A stretch of 64,000 nucleotides of DNA from Apostichopus japonicus (Eukaryota > Echinodermata > Holothuroidea > Aspidochirotida > Stichopodidae), in the NCBI RefSeq assembly GCF_037975245.1, contig NC_092579.1, positions 2,905,001 to 2,969,000 on the forward strand. The letters run 5' to 3'. The position numbers and the translations under genes are program-made. Of the stretch, positions 47,677 through 60,100 are shown piece by piece. A model generated the notes under the pieces. The model did not search any database. It was not told the origin of the DNA and was given only the letters and a program-made list of their open reading frames with translations. Within the stretch, counting starts at the first letter, position 1; every line of letters starts with the position of its first letter.

Positions 47677-48055
47677 CAGTGGCGTAGGAAGGTACTTTTA
47701 AGTGGGGGGGGGGGGGCTGAAGACTGATGGCCGGTCTGGGGGAGGGCTCTAATGGGAGGGGGTGTCCTCCTCCCCTTTGGATTTTTTTTTGCATTTCCAG
47801 GTGGCCTCAGATGCAATTTGGTGCTATATAGCAAACTTCAACACCCACTCCATATTGTAAATATTTTTGCATTTTCACCTGGCCTTAGATGCAATTTGGT
47901 GCTCCAAATGATTTTTTTTTACTCATTTGGAAATGAAAAAGGGGTTTTCTGACTTGCGAAGCGGGGGGGGGGGGGCGGAATGATACTTCCACTCCCCATA
48001 TTTTGCACTGGGGCGGGCTGGCGCTTCCCCACAGCCCCCGGTTCCTACGCCCTTG
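47677..48055. mobile_element. hAT-like MITE in unit D
   Basis: 379 bp, orthologous to 32075-32455, with a perfect 8-bp target duplication CTTTAATA on both sides. Confidence 0.85.
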
Positions 48056-48716
48056 CTTTAATACTAAACCTTAACACATGCTTTGAAAAGCGATGATTTT
48101 TCATGTTTACTTTCTTTAAGACCGATTATTTTTGAAATTCGGACCTTGGGACAATAAACTTTTCTAGATGCTAAACTCTCTAACTTGTCCTCTCTATTAT
48201 GATGCTTTACTCTTATTTTTTAATATCAAATATGATGTTCCTAGCCATTTTCTGGTACTGCTCAAACTGTCAGTTCAAGTACTTAGTCGCAGTTTCGCTT
48301 ATCATGGAAGGATTCTTTTAAGTAGCACAATGATAGGCTTATGGTATTATATACAAACAACACACTTCTGAACATAGCGTATAGAAATCATTGGAAATCC
48401 CCTCTAATGGAATTACGTAAAAAAGTCAACGATTCTGCGCATAGCGTAGAAAGCATCGGAAATGCCCTCTAAAGCAATCACTTTATCAAAGGTAACGCTG
48501 TATATGAGCATAGGGTGACGTGTCACTTCATAGACACGCAAGGTTTAAAATTTATCAAGCTCGTGACATTAGAAATACATAAATACATTCTGTTTATCAG
48601 CGTTTATCAAGTAAACATACATCTGACGCAGCTACCAGTTAGCCTCTGTCCGTTTGCTGTTATTACAGTATACCTGATTACTGCACATTTCAGCTAGTTT
48701 TCTGTTTATCACAGCC

Positions 48717-48802
48717 ATGGAGAAAACAAGGATATTCAGCTTGGTTCTTGTTTTGGTCGGGCTCTGCCAGACGGCATTATCGTCCACTAATCTGGATAAA
48801 GA
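48717..48802 (+). CDS. Gene D exon 1 only (ApoL-like signal peptide exon)
   Basis: 28 codons plus 2 nt and a GTGAGT donor, differing from gene B exon 1 by one residue near the end (Glu to Lys). Upstream sequence is conserved with units B and C. No exon 2, 3 or 4 follows before the mobile element at 50716. The remaining exons may lie beyond base 64000 or may be lost. Confidence 0.7.
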
Positions 48803-49160
48803 GTGAGTATTTGACAACATGTACTTTTTTGCTATCGTAGTAATTAAATAGATCTTGAACTTGTATTAGGTGTAAAGAAGTAACGTAATTTAGAAGCTAA
48901 TTAAAGATGGTTATTGTTTTGAATTAAAACTGAACCAAGGTAGACAAATACCCAAATGTGAAGGAATATCTACACATTTCTTTCGTTAAGTTCTAGTTGT
49001 TCGTAAACTTGTATCCATTGCTCGAAGGGACTCGAAAACCTAGGTTATGGTCACCCATAATACTACACTTGGTATCACAAACCTTCGATCATGTTCACAA
49101 TGTCTTCCTGACTAGACCTAATAGCGTAACTTTATCAGAGCTAGGTCTCTGACTAGGCTA

Positions 49161-49360
49161 ATTTTTTTTTTAAGGAAAAGTCGCCCAGGAAAGAACCTGG
49201 GCACGAAACCAAACTACCAAACGAATGATCCGCTCTCAGCCCCAGTCCCCTTGCATCGGGACTGTGACTGTGTGATCATCGTCGGGTGTGCATCACCAAT
49301 CCCCTCGAAAGGGAACATATACTACACATGATCTTAGCCAAAAGGCCGAGAAGCTGACTA
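49161..49360 (-). mobile_element. U2 snRNA-headed SINE (complete copy)
   Basis: On the minus strand the 200-bp insert opens with CTTCTCGGCCTTTTGGCTAA and continues GATCATGTGTAGTAT, the highly conserved 5' end of U2 snRNA. It then departs into an unrelated body ending in an A-rich tail. The 7-bp duplication TAGGCTA flanks it (49154-49160 and 49361-49367). Unit B has an empty site ('gactaggctactaatg'). Only about the first 45 nt are U2-like, so it is not a U2 gene. It is oriented antisense to gene D. Confidence 0.85.
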
Positions 49361-50125
49361 TAGGCTACTAATGTGATTATAATACATAGGCTTCTACCTG
49401 TAGTACTTGTACGCCTGCTAACAGTAACAGTTCGATCAAGTTCTAACTGAAGTTCATTGAAGCTGATCGAAGGAACAATGTCTTGGATAATTTGCAGGTG
49501 TTATACCGGCGACACTTTTACTGTTTACATTTACTCTTTATATATATAGTTTGCATATTCATTACTAAACTCACAACTAGGCGTGAACTAGCTCTCATAA
49601 TGAGAATCGTTTTTTCTAAAATGCTTTAAAAATGTTACCGTTGCTTCGACGCTTCTGTTAGTTTTAACAACTATTACTGTTATTTTCAGACACTAAATGA
49701 CATGTTTCACCCATGAAAAACACCGGTGGTAGGCCTATATCGATTCATTTTTCGGAACGCACGTATAGTCACTTCAAAGGAGGATTCAGTGTTTGGAGTC
49801 TCAAACAAATTGTTACATTCTTTCAGGGAATTTTCGGCCGTTCATTCACTACTCTTTCCGTACATACAATTATATTCAGTTTCTCATGCATATATACATA
49901 TTCACTACTTAGCGGGTAATTGCCTGAATAAACATGATTGACAGGTTTTTCCGGCGGCCTTTTCGTATTTTAATTTCCACCCAATTTCCCAATAGCCTAC
50001 TGCATAATTCATGAGCGTTTCAAAACGGCATATGAGCAGGAAGCAAGTATTTGCTAGTGAGCCCTAGTGAACACTAGTGAGCCCTTGAAGTAGTATTAAC
50101 AAGCACAAGGGAACATGTGTATCCA

Positions 50126-50205
50126 ATCTCGGCCTTTTGGCTAAGATCATGTGTAGTATCTGTTCCCTTTCGATGGGAATGGTAATGCACACCACTCAAT
50201 CTTAC
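50126..50205 (+). mobile_element. Truncated U2-headed SINE at a deletion junction
   Basis: Starts CTCGGCCTTTTGGCTAAGAT, continues through 'atgcacacc' and then stops. Relative to unit C (34680-35285) about 600 bp of intron are missing at this spot, with the SINE fragment bridging the gap and 'tctc' microhomology on the left. Confidence 0.7.
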
Positions 50206-50418
50206 AACTCTAACCCCTGTCCATTGGTAACTTGTCACACCACACACCAAAGTGTACAAAATATAAACAAGAGGGCAATCCACGGAGTTGCATATCTCAT
50301 CACAAACAAACGCTGATTTCAAATGAACAAATGTATGATTAACTATGCAACCTGGAAAAACTTTTTTGAAGTAAACGTGACTACATTCTTAAAAATACAC
50401 ATTTGACATTTAACCACC

Positions 50419-50448
50419 TGACCTTTGACCTCGGTTTCCATGGCAACC
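50419..50448 (-). promoter_or_regulatory. Conserved intronic AGGTCA-type direct repeat plus X-box-like palindrome (copy D)
   Basis: TGACCTTTGACCT (a perfect DR1 on the minus strand) followed by CGGTTTCCATGGCAACCAC. Confidence 0.3.
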
Positions 50449-51129
50449 ACATATTTTGATAGTACTTGATATTTTCGTTATACCTGTGCAGATTCCATGT
50501 CAACTCTATTTTTCAACTTGAAGTAATAGCAAAAGATCAATTTTAACTATTTTTTTCTACCTTTGACCTCTGACCTTTGCTTCCTGGGGTCTGCGAGACA
50601 CAAAGTTTCATCCTGGGGTACTTTCCTACCAAGTTTTAAAAAAAATCTGCACACCCATTTTAGGAGGATTTTTTTTGTTTACACACGATTTGTCACAAAC
50701 ACACACATTGAATGACACTCTCTTAAAATGATAGACTGAATTTTCCAGTGTAAAGTGCGATTGAAATTTTTTTCAGTGCATAAGACTGAGTTTAGACTGA
50801 AAACCAGTCCAAATAGTATGAAGAGTCCGTTGCACAGCTCAATCTGTGTTTACACTGAACGTAATATCCAATCATATCGTTCAATTTTGTCACGGGATTG
50901 CGTCGATTTCAGTCGTTCTGTTCCACTGAAATGACGTCCAATCAGAAATGTAATACATGATCACGTGATCTTGATATTTGCATTATTACAATAGCTGAGC
51001 GGCGACCGCGACCGCGACCGATAGCGCATTGCATGCAGGCAGGGAAATGCACACTGTACATACGCACGTAAGTACGGTGGGTAAGGTACTCGTACGTGAC
51101 ACGTAGTACTAGTACTTGGACGTTGCAAA

Positions 51130-54100
51130 ATGGCAGAATCGTTAAGAACGTTTCTTACGAAGAAAGGCTTTGATGAGGAAATCCTTACGCAGTTTGAGGG
51201 TATGTTATTCTTTTGTTTAATTTATATAAAATGTAAGCAGGCACAGTCGTGTGGCTTAGCCTGCGTGTATATTACATTTGCAGTTTGGAACACTGAACAT
51301 GATGTTGACTGGAGGTAGGCCTAGTAAGTTAGGCCTAACAGTAACATAGGCTCACTGGCTAGCAAGAATTAGGGGCCTACTGTACATAGTAACTAGTGAG
51401 TTAGGCATAGACTCAAGACTGTCAAGTTCGTCCTAACGTTAGTCCTGGCATAGCCTAGGCAATTAAACGTAGCATAGACAAACTGTTTTCGATTGTTCTG
51501 TCTTGGCATATACTCTAATAATTTTTTTTGTGTATGCACGAAGTAACGTGAAAGACTGAACTCGATTGAAGCACTCCCACCAAGATAATCGACAACCAGA
51601 GACTAGCTAGGCGATTATCTTGTTATGCAGGCCGGAAAAGTTGCAAAAAAAAAAATAACCTTGCTTTGCATAATAAAATATTAAAAGAGTTTGTCGTATT
51701 TGTCAGAGACTGTGAAGTTTGTTACAGAGCATATGTACGGCTCTGGTATGTTATATTACTAGACTGCAACCAGCGTGTTTTTATCCGCGTTTTGAGCTAG
51801 ACATTTGATATGCATTGTTGCTCTGCATAAGGCGATTCATTGTTCAAATAAATCTGTGCACATTCCAAATTTCGTTGCGGTAGACATGTGTAGTCAGGCA
51901 TCGTATATTTGAGGCGATTGTGCATCATTCATTGCTGTTTACAGTGACTGTAAAATATAACAATAGTCTACCTGGGGAGAGAGCAGTCGGACAAAAAAAT
52001 AATTTTCATTTCCCACGTAGAAATTATACAGTCGCAACTCGTTCAAATGGTGAAAAATAATCACATAATTAAATGACTGCAAGTATTGTTTCATTGCTTT
52101 TTTGAATGATAAGTTTGGTGTAGGAATAGAACCCCAAAGTACAATGGTTTCATTTGCCCAAAAGTCAATAAACTTATAAAGGAAAAAATATGACTACACG
52201 CACGTAGAATACTGCAGTAGCTGTGCATAGACGTGTACTATACTAACAATACTATAGTGTGTGCACGCGAACGTTGTTCTTTACACTGAACTGTGTACAA
52301 CATGATACTGGCGCGCTGTACAGTGACAACCACTAGCTTGTGATTGTATGGGTTTAACAAAGTATTTTGCACAAACCAATATTAAAATTCCATATTAAAT
52401 TATATTGTATCAATCTTCAGTTTCACTGGTGTAGGCTGCAAATTACTCGGTGAAGCTGCCAGAAAACAGTGTGTGATTCGCTCATACTGATCATGCTGCT
52501 TTGATGTATAGGGAACTATCAAAAAAAGTAAATATATTTTAAAGGGCTCACAATTTGTGTTTTCACGTTCTTGCGCAACACAATGTAGCAATATACCTAC
52601 ACTTACACACTGTGATACATCAATATATACCAGCAACCACTCCCCATTTCTCTTTTTTTTTTAGAATGCAGTCAACTTGACAAGATGTTTTGGTAACTTG
52701 TGACCTAACCGTACTAGAATGCACTAGAAAATGGGATTTATTTGTTTCAAGTGTGGACAACATATAAGTGGGAGGACAAGAGAATTAGGATATCATCTTC
52801 ATGCATTTCACACAGTTGTAGGCTCAGGTGATCACCTAACTTGTGGACAAGATGGATGCATGAAGACATTCACCATAATTAATTCCTACTTGAGTCACAT
52901 AAGGCATGAACATGCACCGCATCAGAATGAACAGATTGTTGGGAATAATTTAAATGAAAATAACCGGCATAATGATTTCAATCATGAAATTGACGATTTA
53001 CCCGAACCAGAATTTGAAGAGAATGACATTTTTCAAGAAATGGAGCCTGAAGTTAATGGCCATGCTTTGGACTACCTAGAAGGTTTTGATCATGAATCAC
53101 TAAAGAAGCTAGCCGTTCATTTGATTATAAAGTTGAGGTCTACCTGTTCAATTTCATTCTCATCAATACAAACAATTATTAGTGGTACAAGCGATGTGTT
53201 TAGATATGCAGTTTCCTCTCTACAGCAGGATATGTTGCGCTTGATGGAAACACATGGAGTAGATATCAATGCCCCAGATGTAGGTAACCTTTGTGCAAAA
53301 TTTAACTTGTTTGAAAATCCGTATGCTGGTATCGAAACAGAAAGAAAACAGGCTACATACATGGTCGAAAACTTAATGTTGGTCAAACCAATTCAGATTG
53401 CTTTAGGAACACGGTTTGAACAAGCAGTTGAACGGAAAACTGGTGAAATTGTACAGAAGGTAGTAACTGACAGCTTTCAATATATTCCTGTTGCTGAAGT
53501 TATTAAACTTATTTTGAGTCAACCTATTGTTAGAGAGTTGATTGAAAATGAAGAACACTCTCCTGAAAATTTTCTCCGAGGTTTTCAGGATGGCACACTA
53601 TACAAACAATCTGGATTTTTTAAGGAACATGCATGTGCTCTACGTTTACAACTATATTATGATGATGTAGAGGTAACAAATCCACTTGGCAGTAAAATTG
53701 GTGTTCATAAACTGGCTATGTTTTATTATTCAATCCAAAATCTACCAAGGCGTTTCAATTGTACAGCAAGTAGCATTCATTTGCTGGCCGCTTGTTATTA
53801 CCAGGATGTGGCAAAATATGGCTTTGAGCCAATTTTGGCACCATTTATTGAAGAAATGAAACACTTTGAAAGTGATGATGGTGTTCAGCTTATGATTGAT
53901 GGAAGAATGATCAATATTCATGGAAGTTTGGTGTCATATAGTGCGGACTCATTGGCAGCACATGCATTACTTGGTTTCATGAGCCCCTCTGCTAATAAGC
54001 TTTGCAGGTTATGTTATGCCTCACGTGATGATATTCAGAACTATTTTCTTGAAGATGATTTTGAGTTGAGAACAATTGATAGTCATGATTTAGATGCAGA

Positions 54101-57100
54101 AGAAGCTTCTCGACAAGGATTCAGAGACCCAAGAACTGGTGTAAGAAGCTATTGTCCTCTAAACACCTTGCGAAATTTTCACAGTGCTACCAACTTTAAC
54201 TTAGACATCATGCATGATATGCTTGAAGGTGTATGCCCTTATGAAGTTAAGTTATTGCTCCACCAGTTTATTTATGTGGATCATTTTATAACTGTAGAAG
54301 ACTTCAATCAGTGATTGAAGGCATTTCGTTTCCCTTTCAATGATAGAAAGAATAAGCCATCGGCAGTAAAACCTGACCGCCTTCGAAATATTGCAGACCA
54401 CAAGTTAGGGCAAAAGGCAGTGCAGATGTGGTGCTTAACTAGAATGCTTCCTCTTCTCATTGGCAGTAGAGTTCCTTACAACAATGAATACTATGAATTG
54501 CTTTTGCTATTACTTCGATGCATGGATATAATTTTTGCTCCTGTAATCTCCACCTCTCATACCGTTTATCTGAAACATCTAATAATGGAACATCACGCTC
54601 AGTTCAAGTTGAAATTTCCAGGGCAACGTTTTATCAACAAACAACATCATATGGTTCATTATCCTACTTGCATGAGAATGTCTGGACCTCTGACTACACT
54701 TCAGTGTCTCAAATATGAGATGAAGCACTCATTTAGTAAGAAGATTCCTGCCATTAACTGCAACTTCAAGAATATATGCCAATCAGTCACTCTAAAGCAT
54801 CAGATTATGCAATGTGCTGTATGGTCTGGCAGTGGTCTACGCCTTGACTTTGAATGTGCTGGAGGAAATTTAACTTCCATTGATTCACTAGCAGGAAGCA
54901 GGGTTATTGCAGAGCATCTACAAGTTGCTGAAGATACAGAAATATTTGAAGCACGTCAAGTGTCACTTTTTGGTACAGACTATAAGCCAAAATTATTTCT
55001 AGCAACAGATATGGTCGAGGACATACCACAATTTGGTCGTATTTGTAGCATTTTGGTTCGTGCACAGACACCTGAATCTGTTTACTTTGTAGTCCAGAAG
55101 TGGCGAAACAAAGGATTTTCCCCTCACTTTCATGCCTATGCAGTGACAAATTTGGACAACCCAGAATTCTCCATTGTACAGCTTGAGTCTCTCTTAGATT
55201 TCCATCCACTGTCAGGTTTAACCTCATATGAACAACATTCACCACTTTATCTGTGTCCGAGATACACCCTCAGTCAGATTAATTGAAGGTATATCAATAG
55301 TGTCTCTCTTTATTTCTAAACACAATAGTTGCAATTTATACACATGCTTAAAAAATGCTAAATGAGTTCTGTAGAATTGGTTTTTAATCCCCCAAGTTTT
55401 AATACACAAGTGCACTTGTCTTGCATAAGTCTCACGTCTTGCTAGTTGCTTTAAAAAATATCAAATTAACATATTTTCACTGCACTAGTGATTATAGTAT
55501 TTAACATTCATATTTGGGTAAAGCAGTGTAAAAAAAGGAGAAATGATTAAAAGATTTCACATCAGTTATCAAAAGATCAAACCATGTTTGCTATCAAAAC
55601 AGACTTCCTTTGTTGATAACATAACCAACTTTTGTGGTGAGCTGTTTTTCCTCACCATTAGCTGCTGCAAAGAAAACCTTTTTAATGTGAATTGTGTGCC
55701 ACATAGAAATTATCTTCTGTAGAAACTTATGCCGCATGTGTCTGCATTCTTCTCGTTTCAAGCTTCACCTAATTTTAACATTTTGCACTTCCACTTGTAG
55801 AAAATGATGTTGACATGGAGGTTTTTGGAAGCATGTCTGAAGAAGATTTCAAAGAAATTGGAATAACATCATTTGGAGTACGAAGGAAGCTATATATAGC
55901 CATTCAACAATGTAAGACAGATAAGGAAGAGGTAATGTGTGTATTTCGTTAATTGATTTTTTTTTTGGGGGGGGGGGGGGATCACTACAGGTAATTTAGT
56001 CCCTTTAGAGTCCACACTCTTGACTTTGAGAAATTAAGAGGTTGAAAGTCTTTGAAGACTCTACAAGCCTTCCTAATCCAAATCATCAAAAATATATCTC
56101 TTTCCTCAGAAATATGCAATTGATATTAAATGCCTTTAATTGCCATGTAAGGTACTTGCTGTGTTAAACATATGTAAACATCATCACATATTCTATTACT
56201 GGTCCATGGCATTCAAACTGCACTTACATATGGAGACGACAAATCTATTACTGAGATGATATTTTCTACTCTTGATGGATTGCCTACAAGTTTGTGTATT
56301 CTTCCTTCTTACTGTCAGACTACCTATTAACCATCTTTTTTTTTCTTTTCAAAATGATCATTTCTTTTGTTGTAAGGATTCAGAGCCATCTGATCTTGGC
56401 TCAAGCTCTGTCTCACAATGGGATCCACAGGAAGAAGCATCTGTGTCAGGAAGTGGTCCTTCTGCAAGTTCTACTCCATGTAAGAAGATGAGGTCTGTGT
56501 CCCCAATCATGGTAAGTCCAGTTCTCACTTACTTTACATTTGCATTATTTAGTTTTAAACTGATTGGAAACATTGTGCCTGCAAAGCCCCTGTATATAAC
56601 TCCATTTTGACGTAATGGTTTTGCACTGAAATTCTAAGGAAAAAATAAAACAGAGGGCCTTAAAGCCTCAAGAGGTGCCAAGTACAGCTCTTTTAACGAG
56701 ATGCATATATACATTGGTAATGAGTCAAATGTTCAGGTATTTTGCACTTTGGTCCAATTAATGAATTCTTAAAGGAAACACTCTCTGAAAGATTCACTAC
56801 ATGCAAGACAGGTCTGCAGTGCTTTCAAACCTCTGAAACCAGAATAGAGTGGCAATTAACTGAAGTAATGAGTAGTGATAGTATAAATGCTATACAACCA
56901 GTGTGTGATTAATAACATTTACTAATTTAGAACCAGGTAGCCTATTCAAGGTCAATTTGTTTGTGTCTTTTTTTGCTCAGAATGTGGCTGCTACTGCTAG
57001 GTAAACATTAACCAGATGCATCTTGATTTCATTCTTTTTTAGAACTTTGGTCTGAAAGAAATGATGCTTAAACATTCTGAAGGAAAAGTTTTGGCCAAAC

Positions 57101-60100
57101 AATTAGAGAATGCTGAAGTTTTGACAGATCAGTGTAGAAGAACACTAATACGCTTGACGGTAGCTTGCCTTATAGAAAAGACTGGTGACCTGTAAGTAGT
57201 ATTAGATCAGTATCTTTGAGATACTGTTATGCCAGTGGCCAACTCTTTTCAGTATGAGGACCCTCTGTAACACTGCTAAGCATTGAGAAGCTAGTTTAAC
57301 TTTTCATATTTTCTATATGTTGCAAGATAACACTACTTTTTTAATGGAGTTCCTTCACTGTCTGCAAAATTGATTGCCTCAAATTTGATCTAGGAATCTT
57401 TGGTTTCTTCTATAGGTATCCATCATCAGAGCAAAAAACACTACTGGCAAAAGAAATCATTGCAACATTTCCATCGGTTAAAGACACTACACGGGGAATG
57501 AAAGGTTATGTAAGTATTTTACTTTGCAAACTTCTGTAGGAATTGAGAACATCAACGATTTGCTATGCCTTTAGCAGGTGCACCTCTCCCCTATCCCCTA
57601 CCTGCTGCCACTTCCTATATTGCCCATTAAGAAATTATGTGACACTTCAGGCAAGACTTCTGAAACTTGAAACATTCTCAGTTATAAATTAGACTTCATG
57701 ACAAGGTTGAAGGATTTCAAAAGTTGCACTAGTGCAAAGAACTTCGCTGTGACTCCTGAAATATTTAGAAAGAGGGAAACCATCAGCTGCAAGTGGTGTG
57801 TCAAAATCAAATATTTGTAATAATCAAATGACAAATACTAGTAACACCTGATGGTTTTATGTAATTTAAAGATGGTTTGATTAAAAGTTTCTTTGTATGT
57901 TGTGTTTTCACCATATGTCATACCAACAGTATTGCTATATTAATTGAAAATATAAGTATACAAGTTTATGTCATACTCAATCATAATATTATTTCAGTTG
58001 AATGATTAATTTAAATATCATAGAAGGTGTGACGTTTCCATTTGGAAAGTTTCTCTCTTATTTTCAAAGACCATTGAAGTCACTAAGATACATTGACATC
58101 GATTCCTTTGTTGATTTTTTTTTTCACTGTGGCAAGTTGCTACATAAAACAATAGCATGTCTACATGCGTTCCTTGTATACTCTAGGAACAGTTTTATGC
58201 AAATGGTCAGGGATTCATAGAATATCGTCTGAAGAACCTACGATCAACTCGACCAAAGGAGGAGAAGAGAAGGACAACAAAAAGACAACCCTCGAGTCAA
58301 CCATTGCCAGCTGAAGAAGAGGAAGATCATTCAAATGATCAAGAGCTTGCTGAAATGGTATATATTTTACTTTAAGTGTTAGAACTCATCCTATATGCTG
58401 GTTGAAGTAGAGATTATGCAATAATTAGAGTATTTAAAGATCTACTGTATTGACCCCAGATATAGCATGTATCACTAAAACAATTCTTGCGGTTATGTTA
58501 TCGACCTGCCATGGTCCCAAAATTTTCCTAATTTGGGCCAATACAGCATATCTTTAAGAAGGGTCCACCGAAGTTCCTACAGTTAGTCCGAGGTACAAGA
58601 ATATGCAAATGTAATAATTTGTTGAAAACCAGAGATTGCGTCAAGAAGCTTTATGTACTATTAGTTCGAAAATTAAATGTACTTTTTAAGAAAAGTCATC
58701 CAAGAAGGAACCTGGGCATGAAACTGAAACGAACGGTGCAACCGCCATGGCAACATTTGTCAAATGACCAACCTCTTGACCCCAGTCCCCCTACATTGGG
58801 ATCAGTGGACTGTGATCACAAGTAATTAGTGAGTTCTCGTCTGTTCTCATAGAGTTCACAATTTAAATGTATGTTATATTGGGCCCAAATATGATCACCA
58901 GCTGGTCAAAATTCTTAAACTATTTTGATTAGCACCCTTTAGGAAACTGACCTCACTGAGACAGTCAGTCATCTTAGGTTCATTTAGAACGTCTGAGAAA
59001 AATTTGGATAGAAAAGACCTCCAGGAAACTACATTATAAAAACCTCTAGCAATTATAGCTTGCTATCGCTTCTGGCCAATACAGACTTCCTTTAATTTCT
59101 CGAGGTTACTTAGGTATAATTGGGGCCAATACAGCAGATTTGCAAAAAGGGTACTCCAAATTTCCCACAGTTAGTCCTAAGTACAAGAATATTGCAATAA
59201 AACATTTTTTTGAAAACCAGAGATTGCATCAATTTACATACTATTTGTTCACAATTTAAATTTCTCCAGGTTAATTGGATGAAGTACACACCTCCTTTGC
59301 AAGACAACAAGAACAGGCACAGAGAGACATTCAAGGATACATTTACCTATAGGAGGAGGATGTTAGGTCAGCAGAATCTCACCATTACAGAAATGCTGAA
59401 ACAGTTCCGAGAATGCAAGACATGCATGAGTTGGTAATTAATTACAATTGATTTGCACTACATTGTTTAATGAGTATCAACATAATTGGAGAATGCAGTA
59501 ATATTAATGAACTGACTTAAAATAGCAGCCGGTCTTTATGGAGTTATTTAAAAGGCAATTTTAAGTAGTAAAACTTGCTTTAATGCCATTTTGGCCTTTG
59601 AGAATGTGAGTGATGGTGGCCTGTATAATATTCAAACTACTATGGAGCCAAACTAGTTTTGTGTACTACAGTGCTCAGATAACTGAGTTGCTGAGTAACT
59701 AAGTTGTAACTTAGAGTAGCCGCTGGGAATGGGTATGCTGTACCACAACAACATGTCCAGAGGGCCATGCCATGAAAGGAGCATCAGCACATCATCAGTG
59801 TAATGCTATAAGCCTCAAACAGTTCTTGACTCTTTAAACCTGCACTGCTCAGGCCAATGCCCTAATCACCATAACTCTCACTAATGTAACCAAATATCCC
59901 AAGAAATAATAACGTTAAATGTATGTATTTAAACTTTTTTTTGAAGTAGGAAATACTTGACAATGCTCCTTTTGTTATGAAAGGTTTCTCAAGCCAGACA
60001 CATTCAGTAGTCTATTAGGGTCCCATGAGCACAATTCAGGTCCACTGAATGCCACTTGGCTCCTGCTTTTAAAAGCACCCATTGGTCATGGTCGAGAATC

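Larger units (their letters stand above)
44431..50716 (+). repeat. Tandem duplication unit D (truncated by a mobile element)
   Basis: Third unit. It aligns with units B and C up to 'attgaatgacac' at about 50716, interrupted by the RTE insertion, the MITE, the U2-headed SINE and a rearrangement at 50126-50205. Exons 2-4 are not present before the window end. Confidence 0.8.

Noticed and set aside
49161-49360. A functional U2 snRNA gene
   Set aside because: Only the first ~45 nt match U2. The branch-point interaction and Sm-site regions and the 3' stem-loops are absent, and it has an A-rich tail with target duplication.
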